Shown here piece by piece: positions 1 to 9,762 of a stretch of DNA of 64,000 nt. Source of the DNA: Planctomycetaceae bacterium (GTDB lineage Bacteria; Planctomycetota; Phycisphaerae; Phycisphaerales; SM1A02); NCBI GenBank assembly GCA_947490615.1, contig CANLHK010000002.1, forward strand, positions 124,001 through 188,000. The letters are read 5' to 3'. A program made the position numbers and the translations under genes. The notes beneath the pieces were generated by a model that ran no database searches, was not told the origin of the DNA, and saw only the letters and a list, made by a program, of their open reading frames with translations. Positions within the stretch are counted from its first letter, which is position 1. Every line of letters begins with the position of its first letter.

Positions 1-273
1 GGCCTCTGGGAACTCGAACTTGTGGAAGCGCATCACGAAGTCGATGGCATTTCCGCCTGCACCGCACGCGAAGCACTTGAAGAAGCTGTCCGCGCCGTAC
101 CCCGATTTGTGGGTGACGACGCTCATTGACGGACTCTTGTCGTCGTGGAAGGGGCAAATGCCCGCGTGCTCGCGACCCTTTGGGACAAGGCGAACGACCT
201 CTCCAACGATCGACAGTAAGTCGGTCGCCGCAAGGACGCGGTCGCGATCATCGTTGTGATGGGTGCCAGCCAC
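1..273 (-). CDS. dnaG: DNA primase DnaG, N-terminal part (cut by window edge)
   Basis: Synthesises RNA primers at the replication fork. Only the first about 91 codons are present and the gene runs off the left edge. The minus-strand translation contains the CHC2 zinc-binding primase domain: LLSIVGEVVRLVPKG, then the ribbon HAGICPFHDDKSPS and FKCFACGAGGNAIDFV, with cysteines and histidine at the expected spacing. The frame has no ATG start, which is why it is missing from the ORF track. I chose the GTG that gives MAGTHHNDD; a TTG 12 nt further upstream is possible and neither has a clear Shine-Dalgarno (SD) sequence. The identification is secure; the start is not. Confidence 0.9.
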   Translation of the reverse strand, partial: MAGTHHNDDRDRVLAATDLLSIVGEVVRLVPKGREHAGICPFHDDKSPSMSVVTHKSGYGADSFFKCFACGAGGNAIDFVMRFHKFEFPEA

Positions 274-1023
274 TGGTTGGATCAATCAGATTGAAAGGTG
301 AGTCAGATGCGACTCGAAGTTTCGGAGGTCGTCGTGGGTTCGTTGTCGTTCAGGGGTGCATCAGTCGTTGGTTCTTCAGTCACGGGCCATCGGTTCAATC
401 GTCGTCGCTGCTCACACGAGCGCCCACGCGCGGCTCGCGCATGGCCGTTGCTCTGTTGACTCCTTCGATCGAAACAGATTCGTTCGCAGGCTCACTTCTC
501 AGTCCAGGATTGCCCGTCGCGACGGACAACTTCGCAGGCCATCCGCTCAGGTCTGTGGGCGGATTCGAATCTTCGGTTGGCACACTCGGTGAACCGCCAT
601 GCATCTCGGCACACCGCCGAGAACGCCCGCTTCGAAGGCACCCGAAGTTTCGAAGTGTCGAAGTGTCGAAGCGCGTAGGCGCTCGATCGATGAACAAAAA
701 CGCCATCGCTCGGCGCGGCGGTACAGCAAGATGTCTGGCGGCATCGGAGAGTTTGTCCTGCCCGACAGTGCGGGTCGTGGGACGGAGTGAGCAGCCGAGG
801 CAGACCATAGCCTGATTCGCGAAGCCGTCAACGAATCACCTAGTTTTTGCGGTCGAAATCGAGCGCTCACCAATGCGTGCACGAGGTGCATGCAGGGCTG
901 GAAGAGGCGTCTCGGACCATGGAGCGCCTCCAGCGTGTTTGGGGCACCACAGCGTCCGTCGTTTGCGACGGGTGATCTCATCACTCCAAAATGGCCAAGA
1001 TGTCTCGCGCGTGGGCGGCGTGA
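274..1023. other. 750-bp gene-free stretch between dnaG and rpmB
   Basis: ORFs on both strands here (for example 126-815 plus and 547-984 minus) give low-complexity Arg/Ser-rich translations without any recognisable family, and one of them overlaps dnaG antisense. I saw no tRNA, SRP RNA, tmRNA or terminator-like hairpin with a T-run. The only local structure is a short 8-bp tandem run with core TGTCGAAG near 648-671. The stretch may hold the dnaG promoter or an unrecognised RNA. Confidence 0.5.
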
Positions 1024-1302
1024 TCAGACAGGCTGACCGAGCTTCAGTCGGCGCGTGTAGGCGTACTTGCGCTTGATCGGCTTGACGACGAGCCCTTCGC
1101 GGATCGCACGCACCGATGCCTTCACACGGCGCGGCGCGCCGTCTTCGACGATGGTGACCGTCTGGAGGTTGGGCTTGAACGTGCGCTTCTTGCGCGAGGT
1201 CGTCTTGATGCCGACGCCGCCAAGGTACTTCGCCTTGCCGCGATACTTGCAGACCCAGCCTGAGGAAGTGGAAGCACCGGTGAAGTGGCAGACGCGTGGC
1301 AT
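1024..1302 (-). CDS. rpmB: 50S ribosomal protein L28 (bL28)
   Basis: Small basic protein of the large ribosomal subunit, 92 residues, normal for the family. The N-terminus has the zinc-less form of the family signature, CHFTGAST followed by KYRGKAKYLGGVGIK, then RTFKPNLQ and a basic tail. It stands alone: the neighbour downstream is a gene-free stretch and the upstream gene is a methionine sulfoxide reductase, so it is not next to rpmG. No strong SD is visible before the ATG. Confidence 0.95.
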   Translation of the reverse strand: MPRVCHFTGASTSSGWVCKYRGKAKYLGGVGIKTTSRKKRTFKPNLQTVTIVEDGAPRRVKASVRAIREGLVVKPIKRKYAYTRRLKLGQPV

Positions 1303-1373
1303 GGAGGAACTCGATTCAAAGCGCCCAACGGGGCGAGCCGCGCACTATAGCGAAGTGCCGATTCCTTGCAAGC

Positions 1374-1898
1374 CTACGGCAGGCGGTCGCTACGGAGCGG
1401 CAAACGTCGATCGAGGAGTCCAGCCGCGGAAAGGATGGCGGACAGCCCTGACGAGTCGGCGTCGCTGAAGCACGCCAACGCATGGCTGTCGAGGTCAAGG
1501 ACTCCCCAGGGTTTCGATGGGTTGGTCTTCCGATAAATGGGCACCACGATCTCGGAGCGGTCTCGGGGATCACAAGCGATGTAGCTAGGCCCAAGGAGCG
1601 CCGTGTCCTCGACAAGGCGAATTGCCTCTTCCTGGAATGCCTGACCGCACACCCCGTGAAGGCCGATCGGCGAACAGGCAGGTTTGTCGCGGCGGGCCGC
1701 AAGCTCGAGTTGCAAGGCGTCCTCGTTGGAAGCGAGATAGAAGCCGACCCAACTCAGACCGCGTGACGCCAAGGCATCCCACAGAAGATCGCAGAGCGGC
1801 GAGAGTCGCTCGTTCGCGTCGGCGTGGCGCTCCCGAATGGTGCGTGCAGCACCTTCGAGTTCGTCGTAGAGCTCAACATCACCACATCCACGGCGCAT
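1374..1898 (-). CDS. msrC: GAF-domain free methionine-R-sulfoxide reductase (fRMsr type)
   Basis: Predicted to reduce free L-methionine-(R)-sulfoxide, a cytoplasmic oxidative-repair activity. The protein is 174 residues and is one GAF domain. It keeps the fRMsr signature: C75 in PACSPI, C84 in GVCG and C109 in YIACD, followed by RSEIVVPI and GVLDLDS. These three cysteines match the catalytic and resolving cysteines of E. coli fRMsr. The loop between the first two cysteines looks a little shorter than in E. coli. It lies 47 bp downstream of clpX on the same strand and may share its transcript. The family call is firm; the gene symbol follows E. coli usage. Confidence 0.82.
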   Translation of the reverse strand: MRRGCGDVELYDELEGAARTIRERHADANERLSPLCDLLWDALASRGLSWVGFYLASNEDALQLELAARRDKPACSPIGLHGVCGQAFQEEAIRLVEDTALLGPSYIACDPRDRSEIVVPIYRKTNPSKPWGVLDLDSHALACFSDADSSGLSAILSAAGLLDRRLPLRSDRLP

Positions 1899-1945
1899 CG
1901 GTCACCAGTCCATTCACGAGCGGATTCAGACTTCGAGCCCTCGCG

Positions 1946-3418
1946 TCACGCAGATTCTTTCGCCTCGTGGCGAACGATCTGTGCGAGTGCGACGCGGCGT
2001 TCGATGGCGTCCGCCGTCAAGGTGTAGACGGCGTCGCGATTCTCAAGCTCAGGCAGGTGGTACATGTGCGGCACCATGATTTCATCGATCACGGCGCGCA
2101 GCGCGCGCGCGCCTGTGTCGCGCGAGAGGGCGCGATCGGCGATGAGCTCGAGTGCATCGCGGGAGAACTCAAGACGCGCGCCTTCAATCGAGAACATGTA
2201 CTGGTACTGACGCACGATGGCGTTCTTGGGCTCGGTGAGGATCGAGATCATCGCGTCGCGGTCAAGCGGCATGAGCGGTGTGATGATGGGAAGCCGGCCG
2301 ACGAGCTCGGGGATCATGCCGAACTCCAGCACATCCTGCGGAAGAACCTGCGCGAGCACTCGACGCATCGCGTCTTCCTTGCTCTGCGACTCGTGAATGT
2401 CGGCGCCGAAGCCGATGCGGCGCTTGCCGAGGCGCTTGCGGATGATGTCGTCGATTCCGACGAACGAACCACCGCAGATAAAGAGGATGTGCGTGGTGTC
2501 CATCTGGATGTACTGCTGCTCAGGATGCTTGCGACCTCCCTGCGGCGGCACATTGGCAATGGTTCCTTCGAGCATCTTCAGAAGCGACTGCTGCACGCCT
2601 TCGCCCGACACATCGCGAGTGATCGAGACATTCTGCGACGTCTTGCCGATCTTGTCGATCTCGTCGATGTAAATGATGCCGCGCTGCGCGTTCTCAAGGT
2701 CGTAGTCCGCGGCCTGCAGGAGCTTCAGCAGCAAGTTCTCGACATCCTCGCCGACATAGCCCGCTTCGGTGAGCGTCGTGGCGTCGCCGATGGCAAACGG
2801 AACATTGAGAATGCGCGCGAGAGTCTTGGCGAGCAGCGTCTTGCCGGTTCCTGTCGGACCGATGAGCATGACATTGCTCTTGTCGAGTTCGATCGAATTG
2901 TCTTCGCCCTCGACGACGCTGAGGCGCTTGTAGTGGTTGTGCACCGCGACCGCGAGCGCGCGCTTGGCGCTGTCTTGGCCGATGACATACTGGTCGAGGA
3001 ATTCTTTGATCTGTCGTGGTGCGGGGATCGTTGCAAAGAGTGGACGCGCCGAAGCAACCCGGCGCTTCTCTTGCTTGAAGATGTTTTGGCAGAGGTCCGT
3101 GCAGTTCGCGCAGATGTAGACTTCGCCTGGGCCTTCAACCATCGCGCCAACCTCACGGGAGGTCTTGCCGCAGAAGGAACAGGTGGTCATCTTCTTGCCG
3201 CGGAATCCGCCGTCGCCGCCGCTTCCACCGCTGCCACCACTGCCGCCAGCGCCACCGCCGCCCGCACCAAAGTCGCTCGAGTCACCACGGCCAGGTCCGC
3301 CTGGCCCGCCAGGCCCACGCCGAACGGGTCCACTGGCGTTGATGATGTCGCCCGCGGGCCCGTCGAGGACGGTGTCTGCGGGGACTTGAGGCGTGGCTTT
3401 GCGGTTCGGATTCTTCAT
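1946..3418 (-). CDS. clpX: ATP-dependent Clp protease ATP-binding subunit ClpX
   Basis: AAA+ unfoldase that recognises substrates and feeds them to ClpP. Zinc-binding domain with C80, C83, C104 and C107; Walker A GPTGTGKT at about 187-194; pore loop GYVGED at about 220; Walker [10 protein letters not shown] at about 248; the RKH loop (GGRKHPEQQ); and the IGF tripeptide (RRIGFGA) used to dock on ClpP. At 490 residues it is longer than the usual 410-430 because about 75 residues precede the zinc domain, rich in Gly, Pro and Ser. An internal Met just before the zinc domain would give a conventional N-terminus, so the extension might be an over-called start. No clpP lies in the window; trigger factor is two genes upstream. 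Confidence 0.96.
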   Translation of the reverse strand: MKNPNRKATPQVPADTVLDGPAGDIINASGPVRRGPGGPGGPGRGDSSDFGAGGGGAGGSGGSGGSGGDGGFRGKKMTTCSFCGKTSREVGAMVEGPGEVYICANCTDLCQNIFKQEKRRVASARPLFATIPAPRQIKEFLDQYVIGQDSAKRALAVAVHNHYKRLSVVEGEDNSIELDKSNVMLIGPTGTGKTLLAKTLARILNVPFAIGDATTLTEAGYVGEDVENLLLKLLQAADYDLENAQRGIIYIDEIDKIGKTSQNVSITRDVSGEGVQQSLLKMLEGTIANVPPQGGRKHPEQQYIQMDTTHILFICGGSFVGIDDIIRKRLGKRRIGFGADIHESQSKEDAMRRVLAQVLPQDVLEFGMIPELVGRLPIITPLMPLDRDAMISILTEPKNAIVRQYQYMFSIEGARLEFSRDALELIADRALSRDTGARALRAVIDEIMVPHMYHLPELENRDAVYTLTADAIERRVALAQIVRHEAKESA

Positions 3419-3517
3419 AGATTCTGCGCCGAAGAGGGCATCGTTCGAAGTGGAGGGACTCTATCGCCAGATCGGCGTGAGGCGCTCCAGACAACATTGG
3501 AGCGCGCGATTTGGCCG

Positions 3518-4063
3518 TCAGTCGAGTTGAGAAGGGCGTTTGGGAGGGTTGGGGATCCGAGTCCCATTCGCTGCATCCGGCGGAGTTTGTCCCAGTGCAG
3601 AGGGGCGAACAGGAGTGGCTGGGGTAGTCGCCTGAGTTGCGGCGGCAGCAGTGGTTGGAGCTGATGAATCGCCCCGCTGAGCCGATCGTTTCGGGGAGAG
3701 AGTGGGGGTTTTTGCTGGCGGCGTCGATGGTTGGACGGGCGGAACACTTCCCCCAGTCGCGTTGAGCATGGCCGCGCGCGCACGCTCAAACTCCTCGTCG
3801 GACATCTTCCCCTCACGGCGAAGCTGGCGAAGCGATTCGAGGGTAAATGCGCCGCCGTTCGACGGCCCTTCCCGCATCCACGCGCGAATGCGCACGATCG
3901 CGAACCAACCGGTCACCGCCACGACGATCAAGCCAAGGAGTGGCAGGCTGACATGCTTGAACAGGCTTGCGGGGTCCACCTGTCCAATGCTCGACACCAA
4001 CGCAAGCGCATCGTCGGCGCGCGTCTCGAGCGGGTGAAGCGGTGCGGTGTTCAACGACTGCAT
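3518..4063 (-). CDS. Small single-pass membrane protein with SHOCT-like motif
   Basis: I do not recognise a specific family. From the internal Met chosen here (MQSLNTAP) it is about 181 residues. One hydrophobic segment (LPLLGLIVVAVTGWFAI) is followed by a short SHOCT-like helix pair, LRQLRREGKMSDEEFERAR, then a Pro/Thr/Ala-rich, probably disordered tail. SHOCT motifs are short oligomerisation segments found at the ends of many bacterial membrane proteins. The longer ORF starts at 4159; I prefer 4063 because TGAGG sits 5 nt ahead of it, but the upstream ATG also has an AGGA nearby. It lies between trigger factor and clpX, same strand. Confidence 0.6.
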   Translation of the reverse strand: MQSLNTAPLHPLETRADDALALVSSIGQVDPASLFKHVSLPLLGLIVVAVTGWFAIVRIRAWMREGPSNGGAFTLESLRQLRREGKMSDEEFERARAAMLNATGGSVPPVQPSTPPAKTPTLSPKRSAQRGDSSAPTTAAAATQATTPATPVRPSALGQTPPDAANGTRIPNPPKRPSQLD

Positions 4064-4196
4064 CGATGCCTCAGACTCATTGCGACGTGCGCGGACGCCG
4101 CCCACGGACTCCTGCAACGAAGCCCGAAGGGACGCGGGTGCGGTTCCTTCGGGCCTCATGTTCCTGCCGATCGATGACCTTCATCATCAAACTGGT

Positions 4197-5585
4197 TTAG
4201 TCCTTCGCGCGCGCCTCAACGAGCTTGTTCCACTCTTCGGCGGGGACATCGGAGGCCTTGGCTTGGCTCAGAATGCGGTCGCTCACCTTGGCGTCGCGGA
4301 TGACGGTGAGAACTTCGGACATGCGACCAGCCTTTTCAATCTGCTGGCGCATCTGCTCGGGACGCATGTTTTGCTGCGTCGCCATGAAGGAGATGCGTCC
4401 GTTCACTTCTTGCTCGGTCACTTGCACGCCGAAGTGCTCGGCAAGGCGCGACATGATGAAGAAGATCTTGAGGCGGTCCTTGGCTGACTTCTCGCTCTTG
4501 GAGCGGAGCTCGGCGAGACGATTCTCGACGGCCGCAGCCTCGAGCCCGCGCGAGAGGAGTTCCATGCGCTGCTGCTCAAGCGTGCGCGCGACCTGTTCTT
4601 CGCTGAGCTTCGAGGGAAGGGGAAAGTCGATGGCTGCCAGCAGTTGTTCTGCGACTTGCTCGCGCATCGCGGTGCGTTGTTCGCCATCGCGGCGTTGCTC
4701 GAGCGCGTCACGCACCTGCTCCTTGAAGAGCTCTTCCGTCTCGACGCTGAACATGTCCGCGAGCTCCTTGGTCGAGCGCGGCGTGATCCGCTCTGCCTCG
4801 CCAATGGTGTAGGTCACGGTGATGTTCTTCCCGCGAAGTTCTTCGCGCTCGTGCCCGTCAGCGCCCTTGGTCGACACCGTGACAGTGTCGCCAGTCTTCT
4901 TGCCGAGGAGCGACTTGTCGAGGCCTTCGATCAGGAGTCCAAGGAGCGCGCCCTTGCCTTCATCTTCCTTGGCGGGCACGACGCAGAGCGCTTTGTCGGT
5001 TTCAAAGTAGACGCCCTCGCGGCCCTCGACGACCACCACGGCCTTGCCGAGCATGCGATCGAGATGCTCGAACGGTCCTTCGGTGCGCGTGGGGGTGCCC
5101 CAGCGGTAGCTCTGACGGAGAATTTCGCCATCGATGTGCTCTGCGCCGACCTCGATGATCGGCTTCCTGACTTCGAAATTTCCGAACTCCGGAATGCTGA
5201 AATCAGGCGCGACTTCGATCTCGACGGCGAACTTGAAGGGCTTGCCGCGGACGAGCTCGGGCATGGCGTCACCGTCGACGGGACGCGGCTCGCTGATCGG
5301 GCGAAGGTTGTGGTCCTCGATCGCGCGCGAGTACGCCTCAGAGATGAGTTGGCCGCGGGTCTCGTTGAGGAGTGCATCCCCGACGCGCTTCTCGACAAGC
5401 GCGCGCGGAGCCTTGCCCTTGCGGAAGCCAGGGAAGTTCGCGGTGCTCATGAAGGCGGACAATGCGTGCTCAAGGCGCTGGTCAATCGTCTTGGCGGGAA
5501 CACTCAGCGCGATGCGCTTGGTGCAGGGTGCGGATTCGGTGATCGAGATCTCGACGTCGAGCTTGGTTTCGGTCGCAGTGGACAT
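4197..5585 (-). CDS. tig: Trigger factor, ribosome-associated chaperone
   Basis: Binds near the ribosomal exit tunnel and shields nascent chains. 462 residues. The N-terminal ribosome-binding domain carries the signature FPGFRKGKAP at residues 51-60. A middle domain follows, then a long helical C-terminal chaperone domain with many charged residues. The middle PPIase-type region is diverged: I cannot find the usual FKBP-like active-site pattern, so prolyl isomerase activity is doubtful. Genome context tig...clpX is common in bacteria. A TATACT hexamer about 45 nt upstream of the ATG is a plausible -10 element. Confidence 0.95.
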   Translation of the reverse strand: MSTATETKLDVEISITESAPCTKRIALSVPAKTIDQRLEHALSAFMSTANFPGFRKGKAPRALVEKRVGDALLNETRGQLISEAYSRAIEDHNLRPISEPRPVDGDAMPELVRGKPFKFAVEIEVAPDFSIPEFGNFEVRKPIIEVGAEHIDGEILRQSYRWGTPTRTEGPFEHLDRMLGKAVVVVEGREGVYFETDKALCVVPAKEDEGKGALLGLLIEGLDKSLLGKKTGDTVTVSTKGADGHEREELRGKNITVTYTIGEAERITPRSTKELADMFSVETEELFKEQVRDALEQRRDGEQRTAMREQVAEQLLAAIDFPLPSKLSEEQVARTLEQQRMELLSRGLEAAAVENRLAELRSKSEKSAKDRLKIFFIMSRLAEHFGVQVTEQEVNGRISFMATQQNMRPEQMRQQIEKAGRMSEVLTVIRDAKVSDRILSQAKASDVPAEEWNKLVEARAKD

Positions 5586-5730
5586 GATGGTGTAGTTCCG
5601 ACAGAGGCCCCGTTTTGGGGAAGCGGCGAGTATACAGCAGGTCGCCGTGGTGACGATTGCCTGTTTCGCTGCGCGCGGGAAAGCGTGTCAGCGCTGTGAG
5701 GCGCGCGGCAAGAGCCCGCAGCGAATGCGG

Positions 5731-7848
5731 TCAGTTCTTGGTCGAGAAGAGCAGTTCCGCGTAGGTCGGCAACGGATAGAGATCCGCAGGCATGACCTTC
5801 TCAAGGCCGTCGCAAAGCTTTCGCACTTCGAGCATCGCGGGAACGAGAGCGTCGCGGTAGTGGCGAGCCTCCTTCTCAGGATCTCCATGGAAGGCTTCGG
5901 ACTTCTCGAGCTTCGCGACTGCCGTGCGCAGCGCTTCAGTTTGGCTGACGACTTCGCGCAGTTGCGCGCTCGTCCCTGGGCACTCGATGTCGCAGGCTTG
6001 CGTCGCGCCGACGATGTCCGCGAGCTCCGCTTGGAAGCGAAGCGCGCAAGGAAGGATCGCGGTGCGAACCATCGACTGGAGCGTGCGGCTCTCGATGCGC
6101 AGCAACTTGATGTACTGCTCGATCATCACGCCGTAGCGTGCTTCGAGCTCGCGCTTACTCAGCACGCCGTACTTGGCGAAGAGGTCCGTCGCACGCTTGG
6201 TACCGAAGCAGGCGATGGCGTCCGCGGTGGAAGTGTGGTTCGGGAGTCCGCGCTTCTTCGCTTCGTCGTGCCAAGCTTTCGAATAGCCATCTCCGTCAAA
6301 GCAGACGCGACGGTGCTCCTTGAGGACATCCTTGAGAAGGCTCTTGACCGCGGTCTCGAGCTTGGTTGCTGACGGGTTCTTGCCCGCGCGCTTCTCGAGC
6401 TGCGTGGCCATGAAGTCGAGGCTCTCCGCGATCATGGTGTTGAGCACGGTGTTTGGCCAAGCGACCGATGCGCTTGAGCCCACGGCGCGGAACTCGAACT
6501 TGTTGCCCGTGAAGGCGAACGGCGAAGTTCGGTTGCGATCGCTGGTGTGACGCGGAATCTGTGGAAGCGTCGTCGCGCCGAGTTCGAGCGCGCCGCCCTT
6601 CATCGTCTTCTTGGGGTTGCCCGACTCGAGTTGATCGAGGATGTCGGTGAGCATGTCGCCGAGGAAGATCGACATGATCGCTGGCGGAGCTTCGTTGGCG
6701 CCAAGTCGATGATCGTTGGCAGCGCTGGCGATGGAGCCACGAAGGAACTCAGCATGCAGATCGACCGCGCGAATGATCGCGCAGAGGATGGTGAGGAACT
6801 GCATGTTGGTGTGGGTATCGTCGCGCGGATCGAGCAGGTTGACGCCCGTGTCGGTCGCGATCGACCAGTTGTCGTGCTTGCCGGATCCGTTCACTCCCGC
6901 GAAGGGTTTTTCGTGGAGTAAGCAGGAGAAACCGTGGAGTTCCGCGGTCTCGCGAAGCACACTCATGGTGATCATCTGGTGATCGACCGCGACATTCGCG
7001 TTCTCGAATGTTGGCGCGAGCTCGAACTGTCCAGGCGCGACTTCGTTGTGTCGCGTCTTGACGGGGACGCCAAGCTCAAAGAGTCGCTGCTCGACATCGG
7101 CCATGAAAGCGATGACGCGCTGTGGGATGGCGCCGAAGTAGTGATCCTCGAGCTGCTGTCCCTTCGGGGCGGGCGCGCCGATGAGCGTGCGTCCGCAAAT
7201 CGAAAGATCGGGGCGCTCCGCGGCGAGTTCGCTGTCAACGAGGAAGTACTCCTGCTCCACTCCGAGCGTGGTGATCACATTCACGCCTTGATCGGCGCCG
7301 AAGATCTTCAGGATGCGCATGGCATGCTTGGCGACCGCTTGGATCGATCGAAGCAGCGGCGTCTTCTTGTCGAGCGCTTCTCCGGTGTAGCTCACGAAGA
7401 CGGTTGGAACGCAGAGTGTGGTCTGTCCACCAGAACGGTAGAGGAACGCAGGGCTCGTGGCGTCCCATGCGGTGTAGCCGCGGGCCTCGTAGGTGTCGCG
7501 AATTCCACCGTGAGGGAAGCTCGACGCATCGGGCTCGCCTTGGATCAGTTGTGATCCGCTGAACTTCTCAATCGCGCCGCCGTCTGAGGTCGTCGAGAGG
7601 AAGGCGTCGTGCTTCTCCGCGGTTGTCCCTGTGAGTGGTTGGAACCAGTGGCAGTAGTGGGTCGCGCCATGCTCGAGCGCCCAGTCCTTCATCGCCGCGG
7701 CGATGGTGTTGGCGATCGCAGGATCGAGCGGCGATCCGTTGCGGATCGTGCGCTGCAGATTCATGAAGACTTCTGGCGGAAGTCGCTTGAGCATCACATC
7801 GCCAGCGAACACGAGAGAGCCAAAGATGTCGGAAGCGCGGTTGGGCAT
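5731..7848 (-). CDS. glnN: Glutamine synthetase type III
   Basis: Condenses ammonium and glutamate to glutamine with ATP; cytoplasmic nitrogen assimilation. The protein has the GSIII features: about 700 residues rather than 450, the N-terminal block [14 protein letters not shown], the catalytic-core blocks LEQEYFLVD (GVEQEYF), [18 protein letters not shown] and [12 protein letters not shown]. The ORF track starts at 7905, but the Met at 7848 has CAGGA 7-8 nt upstream while the upper ATG has none, so I use 7848 (705 residues). A promoter-like pair and a perfect 20-bp palindrome lie just upstream, described separately. No PII or ammonium transporter gene is nearby. Confidence 0.93.
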   Translation of the reverse strand: MPNRASDIFGSLVFAGDVMLKRLPPEVFMNLQRTIRNGSPLDPAIANTIAAAMKDWALEHGATHYCHWFQPLTGTTAEKHDAFLSTTSDGGAIEKFSGSQLIQGEPDASSFPHGGIRDTYEARGYTAWDATSPAFLYRSGGQTTLCVPTVFVSYTGEALDKKTPLLRSIQAVAKHAMRILKIFGADQGVNVITTLGVEQEYFLVDSELAAERPDLSICGRTLIGAPAPKGQQLEDHYFGAIPQRVIAFMADVEQRLFELGVPVKTRHNEVAPGQFELAPTFENANVAVDHQMITMSVLRETAELHGFSCLLHEKPFAGVNGSGKHDNWSIATDTGVNLLDPRDDTHTNMQFLTILCAIIRAVDLHAEFLRGSIASAANDHRLGANEAPPAIMSIFLGDMLTDILDQLESGNPKKTMKGGALELGATTLPQIPRHTSDRNRTSPFAFTGNKFEFRAVGSSASVAWPNTVLNTMIAESLDFMATQLEKRAGKNPSATKLETAVKSLLKDVLKEHRRVCFDGDGYSKAWHDEAKKRGLPNHTSTADAIACFGTKRATDLFAKYGVLSKRELEARYGVMIEQYIKLLRIESRTLQSMVRTAILPCALRFQAELADIVGATQACDIECPGTSAQLREVVSQTEALRTAVAKLEKSEAFHGDPEKEARHYRDALVPAMLEVRKLCDGLEKVMPADLYPLPTYAELLFSTKN

Positions 7849-7933
7849 CAGCGTGTCCTGGGTCTGCAAATCAACAGCGGAGCGGTGGGGATTGCCGGAG
7901 TACATGGGGGGATCGCAGAAGCGAGGCGAAGGG

Positions 7934-7953
7934 TCCTGAGGGCGCCCTCAGGA
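7934..7953. promoter_or_regulatory. Perfect 20-bp palindrome upstream of glnN
   Basis: The sequence TCCTGAGGGCGCCCTCAGGA equals its own reverse complement over all 20 bases. It lies between glnN and the stop of the corA-like gene, 2 to 21 nt downstream of the transcription start that the adjacent promoter-like pair predicts. No T-run follows on either strand, so it is unlikely to be a factor-independent terminator of the corA-like gene. A repressor or activator operator for glnN, or a 5'-UTR hairpin, fits better. The palindrome is a direct observation; the function is inference. Confidence 0.5.
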
Positions 7954-7961
7954 AGGGGGAG

Positions 7962-7990
7962 AGTATGGGATGGGTTCGCCATCACCGCAA
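7962..7990 (-). promoter_or_regulatory. Sigma70-like promoter for glnN
   Basis: On the minus strand TTGCGG (7985-7990) and CATACT (7962-7967) are separated by 17 nt, matching the housekeeping sigma consensus spacing. It points toward glnN, with a predicted start near 7955 and a leader of about 100 nt to the 7848 ATG. Confidence 0.45.
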
Positions 7991-8022
7991 GGGCTTCTTT
8001 CGCGGTGTTTTGCGAACTAGGC

Positions 8023-9189
8023 TCACGGAGCAGGTGAGCGAGGGCTCTGCGGTTTCTTGCCGCGGCGGCGCGTCAGGAGCATCGCCATGGTGGTCTGCGC
8101 TCGAGCCAGCATCTGCGCGTGAGCAGCGTTGGCGCTCGCGCGCGCCTTGCGGCGTTTGAGTGGATCGCCGATCCATCCCTTGTGCCAGAAGAACGCGAGC
8201 AGTCCAAGGGCACAAAGCAGCATGAGACCGAGCGCGTAGGGGTAGCCATACTTCCACCGAAGCTCAGGCATCGCCAACGGACCCATGTCCTCGAAGTTCA
8301 TCCCGTAGATGCCCGCGATCAGCGTGAGCGGCATGAAGATCACGCTGATGACCGTCAAGACGCGCACGATCTCGTTCAGTCGGTTGCTCGCGGCGTTGAG
8401 GTAGAGGTCGAGCAGATGTTGGGCACTGTCCTTCTGAAACGCGACGACATCGAGGAGAGCGCCTGTTTCATCCTGCAATTCACGCAGCGCGGCGAGGCGC
8501 GACAGTGTGTCGGCGTCGGATTGCTCGCGCAGCGCGATGGACGCTTGGAGATTCGCCAACGCTTCGTGAAGCGGCGCGAGGCCTTGGCGCAGAAAGAGCA
8601 GATGGCGGCGGTGCTCGTGGATGCGATCAAGCATCGAGGCATCGGGTCGGCGAACCAGCGCGCGCTCGAAGCGCTCGAGGCTCTCGTTGTACTGCTCAAG
8701 GAGCGGACGGTAGCCCTCGCAGATCGAACGACCGAGGAGGAGAAACAACATGTTCTGGTCGGCGCGCAGGAGGTGAGCGCTCTGCGAACGGAGTCTCGCC
8801 CTCACGCTTCCAAAGGTGTCACCGCCGACTTTCTCCTGCACCGTGATGAGCAGTTTCGGGGCGATGAGGAAGTCGATGAACTCAACGAGGCCGTCAGGAG
8901 TGTGACTGCGCATCGTGACGATGGTGATCTCACCGAAGTCGTCGGCACCGGGGCGTTGGACACCCTCGATCAAGGTGTCGCAGGCGAGCGGCGTCAACGC
9001 GATGATGCTCTCAAGTTGTATCGCGCACTCGGCGGCCGTGACCCCTTCGATATCGATCCACGCGAAGCGGTACTGCGACAGCGCGGCTGTCGCTTCTCGC
9101 AGCGTGAGGTAGCAGCGGGATTCGATGGAGTTGGCGGTCCATCCGAACACTTCGATTCGGGTTCCGCTCGACGACGAGATCTCGGCCAT
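8023..9189 (-). CDS. corA: CorA-family divalent cation transporter
   Basis: Inner-membrane pentameric channel for Mg2+ (or Co2+/Ni2+/Zn2+ in some members). The C-terminus has the family hallmark: two transmembrane helices, the first ending in GIYGMNF with the obligatory GMN selectivity motif. The second is ALGLMLLCALGLLAFF. Ahead of it lies a large cytoplasmic domain with long helices (residues about 130-280). A basic tail of about 40 residues follows TM2. About 388 residues from the Met MAEISSSSG, chosen because the 15 residues above it look non-conserved; the ORF runs to 9234. The exact metal cannot be read from sequence. Confidence 0.9.
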   Translation of the reverse strand: MAEISSSSGTRIEVFGWTANSIESRCYLTLREATAALSQYRFAWIDIEGVTAAECAIQLESIIALTPLACDTLIEGVQRPGADDFGEITIVTMRSHTPDGLVEFIDFLIAPKLLITVQEKVGGDTFGSVRARLRSQSAHLLRADQNMLFLLLGRSICEGYRPLLEQYNESLERFERALVRRPDASMLDRIHEHRRHLLFLRQGLAPLHEALANLQASIALREQSDADTLSRLAALRELQDETGALLDVVAFQKDSAQHLLDLYLNAASNRLNEIVRVLTVISVIFMPLTLIAGIYGMNFEDMGPLAMPELRWKYGYPYALGLMLLCALGLLAFFWHKGWIGDPLKRRKARASANAAHAQMLARAQTTMAMLLTRRRGKKPQSPRSPAP

Positions 9190-9252
9190 GCCTGCAAATC
9201 TAACGAGTTGTGCGGGAGCCTGCGATGCACGCATGCTGTGTCGCGGCGGTGC

Positions 9253-9762
9253 TTAGTCCCGACGAGTGCCGTTGTCGGCATCGATGTCGATCCATTCGGC
9301 TTCGCCCGATGCGGGATCGAGAAGCATCACCGTTCGGCGCGCCGCGCGATGAAGGGCACCTGGATTGAGCAAGCGAGTGCCACGAATGCAGTCGTCGCGG
9401 ATCTCGTGGGTGTGGCCGTGCAAGAGGAAGTCCAAGTTCGATGCAAAGAGCCTGTCGAGCTCGCTCTCGAGATGCCCGTGGGTCAGGCCAATGCGTTTGG
9501 ACTTCACTTCGATGACCGCGCCGGGGTGCACGACATGGAGTCCGAGGATCTCCGCGTAGCGCGCCATGCTTCGCTCATCATCGCAGTTCCCGAAGACCAC
9601 CGTTGCTTCGATGCCAACCAGCAGATCAAGGATCGCTTCATTGCCGACATCGCCGAGATGGATGATGCGCGACGCGCCGCGGGCGAGCAACAACTCGATG
9701 GCCTTTCGCGTGCATGGCGTGCGCCCATGGGTATCCGAGATGATTCCAAGTCGATCTGGCAT
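9253..9762 (-). CDS. YfcE/MJ0936-type metallophosphodiesterase
   Basis: Small calcineurin-like phosphoesterase, about 169 residues. Metal-binding motifs appear in order: SDTHG near the N-terminus, HLGDVG, GNCDD, THGH and LHGHTHE. This is the complete five-motif set of the family. Members hydrolyse phosphodiesters or act as phosphatases with Mn2+ or Ni2+; the physiological substrate is usually unknown. Start: the ATG at 9762 (MPDRLGIISDTHG) sits directly ahead of the first motif; a GTG at 9774 would add four residues. It is divergent from gltX, so the roughly 135 bp between them should hold both promoters. Confidence 0.88.
   Translation of the reverse strand: MPDRLGIISDTHGRTPCTRKAIELLLARGASRIIHLGDVGNEAILDLLVGIEATVVFGNCDDERSMARYAEILGLHVVHPGAVIEVKSKRIGLTHGHLESELDRLFASNLDFLLHGHTHEIRDDCIRGTRLLNPGALHRAARRTVMLLDPASGEAEWIDIDADNGTRRD

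Noticed and set aside
1622-3664. 680-aa plus-strand ORF opposite clpX
   Set aside because: Shadow frame of clpX in GC-rich DNA; composition is Arg/Asp/Val-rich with no family resemblance, while clpX is certain.
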